From assembly GCF_028554725.1 (NCBI RefSeq), contig NC_071670.1:33102001-33166000 (forward strand): a stretch of 64,000 nucleotides of DNA. Direction: 5' to 3'. A model generated the notes under the pieces. That model was given only the letters and a program-made list of their open reading frames with translations. It ran no database searches and was not told the origin of the DNA. Shown here in pieces: positions 35,545 through 46,427 of this stretch. The position numbers and the translations under genes were made by a program. This DNA comes from Zeugodacus cucurbitae (Eukaryota > Arthropoda > Insecta > Diptera > Tephritidae). How positions within the stretch are numbered: the stretch's first letter is position 1; each line of letters begins with the position of its first letter.

Positions 35545-36490
35545 TAGCACGGAGGCATATTATTAGTAGTAAAATATTCACTCTGAATTTTTTCAAAATA
35601 TCTGAGAGACTTACCTATATTTTCGGTCAAAAATTTATTAGAAGCACTGAGGTCCCCATGTTCGATACATGGGGCATTAAAGACTTATGGTCCGATTTTG
35701 GTGATATTTAGAATGGCGATGCCACACTATAAATGCAGTATTTGTTCAATGCTAACTTTATATATTGTAAAGTAAACGATTCAGATGGGCTTCAAAGTTC
35801 TGGTACGAATAGAATTTCATTGAAATTGGTCAATTAGTTTCTGAGAATTTTTTGTTTACCCATAAGTGGGTATACCAATTTGAGTGAAGCCTTCTGTACC
35901 ACCTTTATAATGAAATTTATGTTTCTGGTGTTTTTTCTTACTGAATTAAAGGATTTTTAGTAGTTTTCAACATAACCTTCGTATGGGAGGTAGGCGTGGT
36001 TATTATCTGATTTCCACCATTTTAGAACTGTATAACATAGTACCTAAATGAAACTACTCTATAGAGTTTGGTTGATATAGCTATAGTAATTTACAAGATA
36101 TGTACAAAAAACTTAGTAGGGGTAGGCCACGCCCACTTCTCCAAAAAGATTACATCCAAATATGCCCCTTGATAGTGCGATCATGTGTACCAATATTTAC
36201 TTCCGTAGCTTTATTTATGGCTTAGTTATGGCACTTTATGTCTTTCGGTTTTCGCCATTTGTATGGGCGTGGCAGTCCGATTTCGCCCATAATTGAATGC
36301 AATCTTCCTATGGTGCCAAGAAACACGTATACTAAATTTCATTAAGATATCTTAATTTGTAATCAAGTTACAGCTTGCACAGACGGACGGACGGACAGTC
36401 ATCCTGAAATTCAAATATACTGGTCACCCTGATGACTTTGGTATGTATAACCCAATATGTCAGTCGTTTAGTTTTAGGACTTACAAACAA
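35545..36490 (+). repeat. Dispersed repeat, 'CTAAGTTCGGGTG' family, 5'-truncated
   Basis: This matches the internal blocks of the copies at 16150 and 51672 in the same order: AGAAGCACTGAGGTCCCCAT, GTAAAGTAAACGATTCAGAT, GGTAGGCGTGGTTATTATCT and AACTTAGTAGGGGTAGGCCA. It then has a (GTCY)n-type tract, GACGGACGGACGGACAG at 36384-36400, and the end block GTCGTTTAGTTTTAGGACTT. The family's left end is missing and the right end breaks off at the RTE scrap. Confidence 0.8.
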
Positions 36491-36525
36491 CAGCAGCTAT
36501 GCTGGCTAGGTCATATTGTCCGAAT
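36491..36525 (+). repeat. 35-bp RTE-derived scrap with (ACAT)n tail
   Basis: CAGCTATGCTGGCTAGGTCA and TATTGTCCGAAT match the RTE sequence coding RLRWLGHVVRM, and an ACATACATACAT tail follows directly. The copy at 9942 has a similar ACATACAT tail. It looks like the two ends of a copy after an internal deletion, or a recombination scar joined to the dispersed repeat. Confidence 0.7.
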
Positions 36526-38739
36526 ACATACATACATTATGTGAAACTTTTATTTACAAATTCCAAAAAATTCCTTTGGTACCTCTTCTTCGATGAAGTG
36601 TCCAGAAAAGCCTCTGGCATGGAAATCATAACTCATTATTGGTCGATCTAAAATCAATAAACCAAAAATATTTCGATGGATAAATCTAGTTAATGAACGA
36701 AAGAAAAGAGAAAATATTAAAATTTTATTTATAGCAAATTTTTAACCAAAAAACTCACTTTTTTGGTAAAATGTTCGCCATATATTCGAAAAAATAGTAA
36801 TATAAAAAAAACTTTGTTCATTAACTAGATAAAATAATATAATTTCAAAAATATTTGCAAAATTTGTTCAAATTGGCTTCATCAATTTTAAGATATCATG
36901 TCCACCAACCCAAAAAATTGAGTTTTAAGATGAACGCATTTGATGTTTTATATTATAACAGACCAGATGGATGGAACTTCCAAAGTGTATACAATAATTT
37001 GCGCATGAATTTCTATTGTATTGCATTTGGATGAACCTTTTTAATAGCAAGTAGTTCAGTGGAATTTCGGCATTTCACGCTAGGCTAAAACGAACTGGCA
37101 ACCATGTAAGTGTTAGTTGTCAACCCAGAGGTTTATTTAACATGAAGAAACAGATACACGGGTGGCCTTTTTTGCGAAGTTTGTAGTTCCTTTGTAGTTC
37201 CCACCAATTCCGCACCCATACGAGTCTTATAATGGGAAAATTTAATGCTATCAATAAGGAGGACAAGAGAAGATAATGTTGCTTGACAATAATAGTATAT
37301 CCGAAAATTGGAAGGAGACTTAAGAGTTTTCAAAATGTTGCCCAGATATCTTTCGCATTTGTTTATACAGCAGTTTTAATTGTAACAGCAAAATAAACTC
37401 ATCACTCTCTGAATATTATATATCACAACTGTTTTCTACCGAAACAATGTATTTCTTTTTATTTACACTACCGAGTGTCATAGCATAGAAATGCACTGCA
37501 GGCTTTAAACTTAAATTTAACACACTCAAAACTACGTACCTACCCTGGGTCAATAATATCAACATTTGCGCCAATATTGACAAGCGAAAGCCGAATGCAA
37601 TTCCGATCTCTAATAGACATGTAAACACGAATGCTGCACTTAAACTGCATACTACACCGCAACGGTCAATGTTGCAACAACATGGCGCGTCATGTTGTTA
37701 TTACAATACGCGTACATACACAACCCTGCTGCCGGAGCAGTTAGGCCTTACCGTAAATACAATATATAGGTGTATATACCTAAGTGTGCAGGAGGTACAC
37801 ATTTGTGGCATGCAACGCGCATTTGGTAAATGCACGAATTGTGACCCAGAGAAGCTAGTATTTAGCTGGAGTGCCACCAAAATATTAAACAGCAGTGAAA
37901 GCAGTGGCAGCAGCAACACCAACAGCACCGGCAACAGAACAACAGCGACAGCAGTAAAAATACATGACCAGAAACAACAGTTGTTTCAACGATACATACT
38001 TACGTTGCAGGTTTGTATGTATGGATGTATGAAAGTGTAAATGTTGCAAGGCCATGAACGCGCAGCAGTAGGCAGCTTGTTTTCGCCGAAGTGTTGTGCA
38101 GATTTTTGGAACTCAGTGGGAGTGTGAGTGCAGTGTTGCACCAACCGATTGAGCTGTTCGCCTTGCCACAATGCCGCTACGTACACGTAACTGTACTTAT
38201 ATACGTATAGTGTAAGTGTCTGTGTGGCACATTGAACAATTAAATAACAGCTGCTACCTGTGCACGTTGTTGATAAATATCCAGCCAAGTGTATGTGTAT
38301 GTGTGTTGTTAACATGCCACAGCGGCAATGTGGCCAACCAGTGTGCCGTGACGATAATTCACCCATTTTGACGGTGGCAACGCTACCGGTGGAGCAGCTC
38401 TCTTGGCGCCGAGCCTTACCATACTTATATTATGTGAATGTGTGTCGTCGTGTTGCCACTGCTGCCGCTGTTGGCAGCCACACCGAATGGCGCTGATAAA
38501 GTAAATTAAATGCAACACACTGCTGAATGACCCAGGCTCCTTTAACTGCTGCCATTGTTTTAATTTTTTCTCCTTTGCTTATTGGCCATTTAAGTTTTTT
38601 TGGCTTTGGGTTGTCCGATTTTCTCGCTTCTTTATTCAATGGTTTTTGTACACAACCCATAAAAAGTTTAGGGTATTCTTATGTTGTAAAAGATGCCTAC
38701 TGATATATAATAACTAAACCGACTTACCAAATCCGGTCT
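36526..38739. other. Unannotated spacer
   Basis: No gene. Around 37890-37960 there is an AGCAGTGGCAGCAGCAACAC-type trinucleotide patch. Open frames at 37669-38660 overlap on both strands without domains. Confidence 0.4.
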
Positions 38740-39440
38740 TCGAAAGCAACTGAATGTTATTTGAGCTTAATGACAATGAAGATATCCAACAAAAACTCCG
38801 GATCTCCGGAGTAGTGCTTTTTCAATTTTAGGTAAGACATTATCTCCTCTTAACGCAATACACTAGACCCAGTAATACTACAATATAGGTCTGCAATGTT
38901 GGCGATATTGTCGAGCGATTGAATTTCGTGTTAAAGAACACTTCTTCACTCGTCAACTTGAACCATTTATTCTACAATCCAGTGGCAAATCGACCCAATA
39001 ATATGGCTTAGTGGAGCCCTGTGATCATAAAGCTCTTCTCTATGAATTCGATGTAGATCACATCTTGTGAATTCCAGAAAACGGGGGCTTTGCCTTCTCC
39101 GAAGTCTGTTCGCCATGTAAAGTCCACTAATTCGACTTTCCTTGGTCTGATTTCTAGGTGTTTACGAGTTGAACTATGCTTCGTTGATGGTTATGAATGA
39201 ATAATCCAGAAACTATTTGGGATTATGCTTAAACAGTGCCAAATACTGAACTCTGGAATGAGCAAACGCAGTACCGTCGTCAATGGATTTCTTATGGATA
39301 ATAATTCATGCATGAAATTACTCTTATCTATCCTCATATATGTCTATTGTCTCAGCTGTTTCTCGATATCATCTCGCTAATACGAGGTCGTGTACCTTTC
39401 TCAAGTTGTTGCCCCTGTGAGCCGTTTTGGTAGTAGTGTG
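38740..39440 (-). pseudogene. Decayed mariner transposase
   Basis: The minus strand, read across frame breaks and stops, gives the order of a mariner catalytic domain. LFKHNPK-stop-FLDYSFITINEA covers the first catalytic position, with Asn where the family has VTVDETW. TPRNQTKES is next, then APVFWNSQDVIYIEFIEKSF and MITGLH leading to ILLGRF, and lastly KLTSEEVFFNTKFN, where family members have the HHDNA or HQDNA motif. Several stop codons and the loss of catalytic Asp residues show it is long dead. TIRs were not found with certainty. It is distinct from the rosa lineage and closer in style to the mauritiana/irritans/mellifera mariners. Confidence 0.7.
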
Positions 39441-41396
39441 TAGTACATGAGACCTCGTGGAAACTTGTTACATAATTTTTGGCCATCGCCATCGAAGGAA
39501 CACCTGACATACAAAAGTCAAGCCCAGGTTAATTTTTTGTGCGACTGTTAAGAATTAAATGACCAAGCTGCATTATTTTCTCAGTATTTCTAAAATCCGC
39601 TTACACGCGGGATCAAAATAACAAGACGGATATTTTGAATTAAACCTTTGCAAACCGTTTGATTAATATTTTATTACACTATCAAATAGGTATATTATTT
39701 CTTGGAACGTATTTGCCGATACCCGATGTTGTGTTGGGTGTAAAAAGTTCGATTTCACTCGAACTTGATATTTTACAACTTTATTGTTAACACGTTCAGC
39801 TTTCGCCGTTTACCGGTGTACTGGGAGTATTGTACTTTGCCGTAGTTGCCACACCAGTATAGGGTTCGACAAAATCAATGGATAAAAACTGCAGTGTCGG
39901 ATGAAGTCTATTAAATAATCGAGTGTACCGATGCAGCGTTCTTCCAAGAGTTGTAGTTGTTGTGATGGCTATTTTCACTCTGTGTGTACGTTGCCATTGT
40001 TTTTGTTGTATAAATTAAATGATTTCGCACAACAGGCATTTCAACGATTTCCTCTCCCCTACCTGCCCATTCCGTCGACAGCTCTCCACCCGCTTTGAAA
40101 TATGCTCGTGTTATTGTTTACTACTCGTTCCATTCACTTTATTTCTGCCTTTTTGTTAATTCACTCCGTGTAATTCGGTTGTTTGTTTTGTTTGTGTGTT
40201 TCCTTCTTACACCTTCGTTTCACAAGCACTCTGCCGTGTGCGCCGTTCGGTGCTGTGGTCATGTTTCAACGGTAATTCGTGGTGGCTATTTGTTTGCTCT
40301 TTATCCGTCTCCAACTTTATCACCCACACTTTTGTCTTTCGCTTTTAAAATGAAAATTTCCGCAGTCATTTAATGCGTGAGAATTCTCCGACGCTAAGTG
40401 GCTACATTAGGGTAAAGTGTGAAAAAATCTCCCCGAGCTTTGCCGCACTTTCACGCTTACACTCGAGGGTTTAGTAAATAATTTTGGTTAATCCAGTTCA
40501 GCGAACCGCTGTGCGGAAGTGCGGCATTAAGCACTGTGCTTACTCTTTACTGTACTGGCTTACTTGCTTACTGTTGTATATTGTTTTTCTTGTGCAAAAC
40601 GCTATGCTTACGTTGGAGCTTACAGCTTTTCAGTCAGCTTTCACCGCTAAGTAGCGCTAAATAAGCGAAAGTTGAAGCTAATGAAATTGTTCTGGCGTAG
40701 TTGATGTGATTTTCGCGCTTACAGTTAATTATATATGTACTTAGGCGCATTTACACATACTTTGAATTATAAATATTCTACAATACAATTGTTTAGCTTT
40801 TGACCCATTAATTGACTTCTTAAATATTTAATTATTATTCATAGAATTTGCAGTTATTTTAGGTAAGATTTAGTATTTATAGGGATCAAATTACAGTGAT
40901 CACACTTGTACAGTTGTATGTAGACCATTTCTTTACAAGTAAATTGTTACAAGTAAATTGCTAAAGACTAATCGAAATCATGATAAATTGATAAACCGCT
41001 TGCTGCCTATCACTAATCAATTGAGGTGACTAATATCAATTTCTGTCAAGGCGTCGGCTAGCTCATCGCAAAACAAAGTAGATCAAGTAGTTCAGTAAAT
41101 ATTTTACAATATATTCTTCGCTCACTCAAAACTAGCAGTCGAGTGTTAAAACTTGTGAACAATGGAGCAGGGTCTCTGAATATATTATATTGATATAACT
41201 TTCTATACTTGTAATTTTAGAGGATTTCGTTTCGACAAGCGGGTGTGCGGGAACCCAAAATTTTTTTCAGGATCATAGCATCATATATTGCCCTACGAAA
41301 AAAAGGTTTACTAAATAGCGGCTGCAAAGGTCAGGTCCGAACATATTTCATGAAAATGGTAAAGCGTAATGTCAGATTATACTTAATTTTCAGGAA
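39441..41396. other. Unannotated spacer
   Basis: No supportable gene. The block at 40020-40680 has a lower AT content and short frames without domains. Confidence 0.4.
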
Positions 41397-41853
41397 AAAC
41401 AAGAAAAAACGTTAACTTCGGCTGTAACGAAGCTAATACACCCTTCACAGGTGCATTTTTTTAGTAACTATGTGTTTAAGCAAATCTAAAGACGTAAGAA
41501 AAAGTAAGTAAAAAAAGAAAACATTTTACTAATTCTTTTTAGCCGGATTGTTTGCTGGAAACATTAAGGTTATATAGCTAACCGATCTGAACAATTTCTT
41601 CGGAGATTATATTATTACCTTAAGCCGTAATCCATGTCAAATTTCTGCAAAATTTCAAAACGATATCTTAAAAACTGAAGGGCCAGTTCGTATATATACA
41701 GACAGACGGACGGACGGACATGGATAAATCGACTCAGTTCAACATACTGATCATTTATATATATACTTTATAGGGCCTCCGACGCTTCCTTCTGGGTGTT
41801 ACAAACTTCGTGACAAACTTAATATACCCTGTTCAGGGTATAATAACTTCCCC
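41397..41853 (+). repeat. Short (GTCY)n-family repeat, mini-me/DINE-1-like
   Basis: The unit starts AACAAGAAAAAACGTTAACT with CGGCTGTAACGAAGC, has an inner TAATACACCCTTCACAGG and ends CCTGTTCAGGGTATAAT, which is roughly its inverse. A GACAGACGGACGGACGGACA tract lies near the right end, followed by GATAAATCGACTCAGTTCAA and CCGACGCTTCCTTCTGGGTG. The subterminal inverted repeats and the (GTCY)n tract are features described for mini-me/DINE-1 elements of flies. The same ends bound the long copy at 59296-61148. Confidence 0.78.
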
Positions 41854-42352
41854 AATTTCTTAGTGGAGAGTCCAGCAGCATTCTCACTCAGTCGCCACAA
41901 TGTCTAAATAATCGTGAAAAAATCGATTATTGTCGAGTTAAACCGATCAGGTTCGTAGACTTTTAGTCCTCGGCTATTTAAACATTTCGTTCTGGTAAAT
42001 CGATCATCGATCAGATTTTCACGCCGTATTTCACTATTTATATGTTGATTTGAAAAAAGTAAGCTCTTTTATAGGTGAGAAATATTTCATTTGCTCTTCT
42101 AATGCAACTCGAGTTAAGAACCCAAACGTTAGCTCGTCTCTTCTTCCAAAAATATAGACATTTTACATAAAAGCTATTAAAAAAAGAATATTAGCCTTTA
42201 GAAAGAAATTTCAATAAATTCCAATTATACTAGTCATTTGGTAAATATATATATATAGATATATATGTGGAGATCACCACTCCACACTAATTATAATAAT
42301 TTATCATAATAATTTATTTGTACTGTACATAATTATTTATTCGTTCGGAGGA
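41854..42352. other. Unannotated spacer
   Basis: No gene. A (TA)n patch at 42245-42268 and an ATTATAATAATTTATC-type direct repeat at 42285-42320 precede the RTE element. Confidence 0.4.
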
Positions 42353-45300
42353 TGGGATCATGTGTAGAAGTTCACGCAAGTGAGGAAAGTTTTTGATTGT
42401 CATTCACTTGGGAGTGGCCAGAAACGATTCTTCTCCACATGATTCAAGCAGCTCACTACTTCCGGTTTTAGACCAAGTATCCTCTGGGTAGCCAACAGAC
42501 ATCCGTTTGAAGGCGAGGTAAAGTGAGAAGGCGAAGCCCGCTTATGCGGTTGTGCGTAGGCCTGGGACCCACCACATAAAAACGAAGTACCAATGAAAAA
42601 TCGACGAAAGCCTCGGATGAGACACCCCCCTTTTGATGACGACCCCTGCAAACGTTTAAAGGACTATGATTTAAGGGCATGCACTTGGAATGTCCGGACC
42701 CTTAATTGGGAAAGTGCCTCTGCCCAGCTGGTTGATGTCCTCATACAACTAAAGGCTGACATCACCGCCGTCCAAGAAGTGCGATGGACGGGACAAGGAC
42801 GGAAGAAGGTGGGTCCTTGTGACATCTACTACAGCGGCCATATAAAGGAGCGCAAATTTGGTGTTGGATTTGTGGTGGGAGAGAGACTCCGTCGCAGAGT
42901 ACTGGCATTCATCCCGGTGGATGAACGTCTAGCCACAATCCGCATCAAAGCGAGGTTCTTCAACATATCGCTGATTTGCGCCCACGCCCCAACGGAAGAG
43001 AAGACGATGTGACCAAAGATGCTTTCTATGAGCGCCTAGAACGCACCTATGAGCGCTGCCCCCGCCACGATGTAAAAGTCGTGCTTGGTGATTTTAACGC
43101 CAGGGTGGGTAAAGAAGGTGTCTTTGGCACAACAGTCGGAAAATTCAGCCTCCATGACGAAACATCGCCAAACGGCCTGAGGCTGATCGACTTCGCTGGG
43201 GCCCGAAATATGGTCGTCTGTAGTACCAGATTCCAGCATAAGAAAATACATCAAGCTACTTGGCTGTCTCCTGATCGAAACACGCGGAACCAAATCGATC
43301 ACGTTGTGATAGACGGAAGACATGTCTCCTGTGTTTTAGACGTGCGTACCCTCCGAGGACCAAATATAGACTCGGACCATTATCTGGTCGCACCGAAGAT
43401 ACGCACCCGCCTCTGTGCAGCAAAGAACGCCCGTCTACAAACACAAGGAAGGTTCGACGTCGAAAAGCTGCAATCGCAACAGACAGCCACGAAATACTCT
43501 ACTCGACTTGCACTCCTGCTCTCTGAGAGCACTCATCAGCATCTCGGTATAAGGGAACTGTGGAACGGCATCTCAAACTCACTGCGTACCGCTGCAGCCG
43601 AAACAATTGGTTTTCGGCAACGACAAAAAACAAGCTGGTACGATGAGGAGTGCCGTCTCGCAGCGGAGAGAAAACAGACTGCCTACCTCGCAACGTTGCA
43701 AACGACCACAACACGTGCGGGATGGGATAGATACCGAGAGCTGAAGAGGGAAGCGAGACGCATCTGCAGACAAAAAAAGAAAGAGGTCGAAATGCGTGAG
43801 TACGAAGAGCTTGAGAAGCTGGCAGACAGAGGGAATGCTCGAAAATTTTATGAAAAAATGAAGCGACTTAACGAAGGTTTCAAGACCGGAGCATCCTCAT
43901 GTAGAGACCAAGGTGGTAATCTGGTAACCGATGTCCAGGGCATACTGGGATTATGGAGGGAACACTTCTCCGACCTGCTGAATGGCAGTGAGAGTACAAC
44001 ACCAGGAGATGGCGAACCCGATCCCCAAATCGATGACGATGGAACAGATGTTCCATTACCCGACCATGAAGAAATTCGAATAGCAATTACCCGCTTGAAG
44101 AACAACAAAGCAGCGGGGGCCGATAGATTACCGGCAGAACTATTCAAATACGGCGGCGAAGAACTGATAAGGTGCATGCATCAGCTTCTTTGCAGAATAT
44201 GGTCGGAAGAAAGCATGCCTGACGATTGGAATCTCAGTGTGCTCTGCCCAATCCATAAAAAGGGAGATCCCACAATCTGCGCCAATTACCGTGGGATCAG
44301 CCTTCTAAATATCGCATACAAGGTTCTATCGAGCGTACTGTGTGAAAGACTAAAGCCCACCGTCAACAAACTGATTGGACCTTATCAGTGTGGCTTTAGA
44401 CCTGGAAAATCGACAACTGACCAGATATTCACCATGCGCCAAATCTTGGAGAAGACCCGTGAAAAGAGGATCGACACACACCACCTTTTTATCGATTTTA
44501 AAGCTGCTTTCGACAGCACGAAAAGGAGCTGCCTTTATGCCGCGATGTCTGAATTTGGTAGCCCCACAAAACTAATACGGCTGTGTAAGCTGACGTTGAG
44601 CAACACCAAAAGCTCCGACATGATTGGGAAGGACCTCTCCGAGCCGTTCGATACCAAACGAGGTTTCAGACAAGGTGACTCCCTATCGTGCGACTTCTTT
44701 AACCTGATGCTGGAGAAAATTATAAGAGCTGCAGAACTAAACCGAGAAGGTACAATCTTCTACAAGAGTGTACAGCTCCTGGCGTACGCCGATGATATTG
44801 ATATCATCGGAAGCAACAACCGCGCCGTTTGTTCTGCTTTTTCCCGCATGGATAAGGAGGCGAAGCGAATGGGTCTGGAGGTGAATGAGGACAAGACGAA
44901 ATATCTCCTGTCATCAAACAAACAGTCGGCGCATTCGCGTCTTGGCTCCCACGTCACTGTTGACAGTCATAACTTCGAGGTCGTAGATAATTTCGTATAC
45001 CTGGGAACCAGCATCAACAACACGAACAATGTCAGCCTCGAAATCCAGCGCAGAATAACTCTTGCCAACAGGTGCTACTTTGGACTGAGTAGGCAATTGA
45101 ACAGTAAAGTCCTCTCTCGACGAACCAAAATCAAGCTCTACAAGTCGCTTATCATTCCCGTCCTGCTTTACTTTGCAGAAGCGTGGACGATGTCAACATC
45201 AGATGAGACGACACTAGGAGTTTTCGAGAGGAAAATTTTGCGCAAGATTTATGGTCCTCAGAACATTGGCAACGGCGAATACCGCAGACGATGGAACGAT

Positions 45301-45576
45301 GAGCTGTACGAGTTATACGACGACATTGACATAGTTCAGCGAATAAAAAGACAGCGGCTACGCTGGCTAGGTCATGTTGTCCGAATGGACGAAAACACTC
45401 CAGCCCTGAAAGTGTTCGATGCAGTACCCGCCGGAGGAAGCCGAGGAAGGGGAAGGCCTCCACTCCGTTGGAGGGACCAGGTGGAGAGCGAACTGCGAAG
45501 GAGAGAGAGAGGTGGCGCACTATCGTCGATTCGGCTATAACCGGCTAAACGGTTGCAACGCCAATCACACACACAC
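42353..45576 (+). mobile_element. Full-length RTE-type LINE, best copy in the window
   Basis: This 3.2-kb element has a 5' UTR starting TGGGATCATGTGTAGAAG, one long coding region broken twice, and a 3' end at GGTTGCAACGCCAATCACAC with a (CA)n tail to 45576. The 5' start is set by comparison with the copy that ends at 23146. RTE elements have an AP-like endonuclease joined to RT and short tandem-repeat tails, both seen here. It differs in its 3' end from the (AT)n-tailed copies at 19970, 24485 and 45775, which suggests a separate subfamily. Confidence 0.93.
42593..45540 (+). pseudogene. RTE endonuclease-reverse transcriptase with two frameshifts
   Basis: The first segment (42593-43012) carries the start of the endonuclease: RACTWNVRTLNWES and ADITAVQEVRWTGQ (catalytic Glu). 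A single missing G near 43004 ends it at EEKTM. The second segment (42976-45540, 854 codons) has endonuclease GDFNARVG (residues 39-46), NQIDHVVIDG and SDHYLVAP, then RT with IDFKAAFDS (Asp507 and Asp513), GFRQGDSLS and YADD at 604-607. The C-terminal domain follows (GEYRRRWNDELYE, VQRIKRQRLRWLGHVVRMDE). A 34-nt deletion near 45490, judged against the copy at 9942, replaces the normal end with LRRRERGGALSSIRL. The RT core itself is open, so the losses look recent. A protein would need both breaks undone to be complete, so I regard it as inactive. Confidence 0.92.
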
Positions 45577-45774
45577 TTTACTTCTTAAGTTCCCCATTAC
45601 ATGTATTTTCTCCTAAAACTTAACGAAAGTAACAATGTAAGGATGTAAGAGCATAAGCATTGAAATAAAGCACAGTTCGTCAGAGGATAGCAAACCAATC
45701 GCACGCGTTCTTTAATTCGCTATCGCCAACGACAACTACAACAACAACTAGTACCGCATCACCACCAAATATAT
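45577..45774. other. Short spacer between two RTE copies
   Basis: It contains GAAATAAAGCACAGTTCG and an ACAACTACAACAACAACTA simple-sequence patch. It could be the end of another repeat, but I cannot name it. Confidence 0.35.
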
Positions 45775-46395
45775 ATATATATTTGGCGTAGGGACCGCTT
45801 TAAGCGATTATAGCCGAATCCACCAGAGCGCGCCACTCATTCCTCCTTTTTGCTTTTTGGCGCCAACTGGAAACACCAAGTGAAGCCAGGTCACTTTCCA
45901 CTTGATCCTTCCATCGGAGTGGAGGTCGTCCTCTTCCGCGGCATCCTCCAGCGGGTACTGCATCGAACATTTTCAGAGTTGGAGTGTTTTCGTCCATTCA
46001 GACAACATGACCTAGCCAGCGTAGCCGCTGTCTTTTTATTCGCTGAACTGTGTCAATGTCGTCGTATAAATCGTACAGCTCATCGTTCTATCGTCTGCGG
46101 TATTCGCCGTTGCCAATGTTTAGAGGACCATAAATCTTGCGCAAAACCTTTCTCTCGTAAACTCATAGTGTCGTCTCATCGGATGTTGTCATCGTCCACG
46201 CTTCAGCGCCATACATCAGGACGGGAATGATGAGGGACTTGTAGAGTTTAGTTTTTGTTCGTCGAGAGAGGACTTTACTTTTCAATTGCCTATTCAGTCC
46301 ATAGTAGCACCTGTTGACAAGAGTGATTCTGCGTTGGATTTCGAGGCTGACATTGTTGGTGTTGTTAATGCTGGTTCCCAGATAAACGAAATTGG
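45775..46395 (-). pseudogene. RTE-type LINE 3' fragment
   Basis: This minus-strand, 5'-truncated copy starts in an (AT)n tail (45768-45782) and its 3' UTR TTTGGCGTAGGGACCGCTTT matches the copies at 19970 and 24485. The last coding part is open as MDENTPTLKMFDAVPAGG onwards to SAIIA (45800-45997). Upstream coding continues to about 46395 with changes such as LIVSSHRM-equivalent substitutions on the opposite strand and frame breaks. It ends in the block for the NNVSLEIQRRIT region. The hAT-like element begins 33 bp beyond. Confidence 0.88.
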
Positions 46396-46427
46396 TAAAT
46401 GTTGAGATCCAGAAGTAAGGATCTTGA

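Noticed and set aside
43036..45572. Minus-strand frames of 60-122 codons
   Set aside because: They are antisense shadows of the RTE coding region.
45577..45774. Possible LTR end (GAAATAAAGCACAGTTCG)
   Set aside because: No matching second LTR, primer-binding site or gag/pol sequence is seen nearby.
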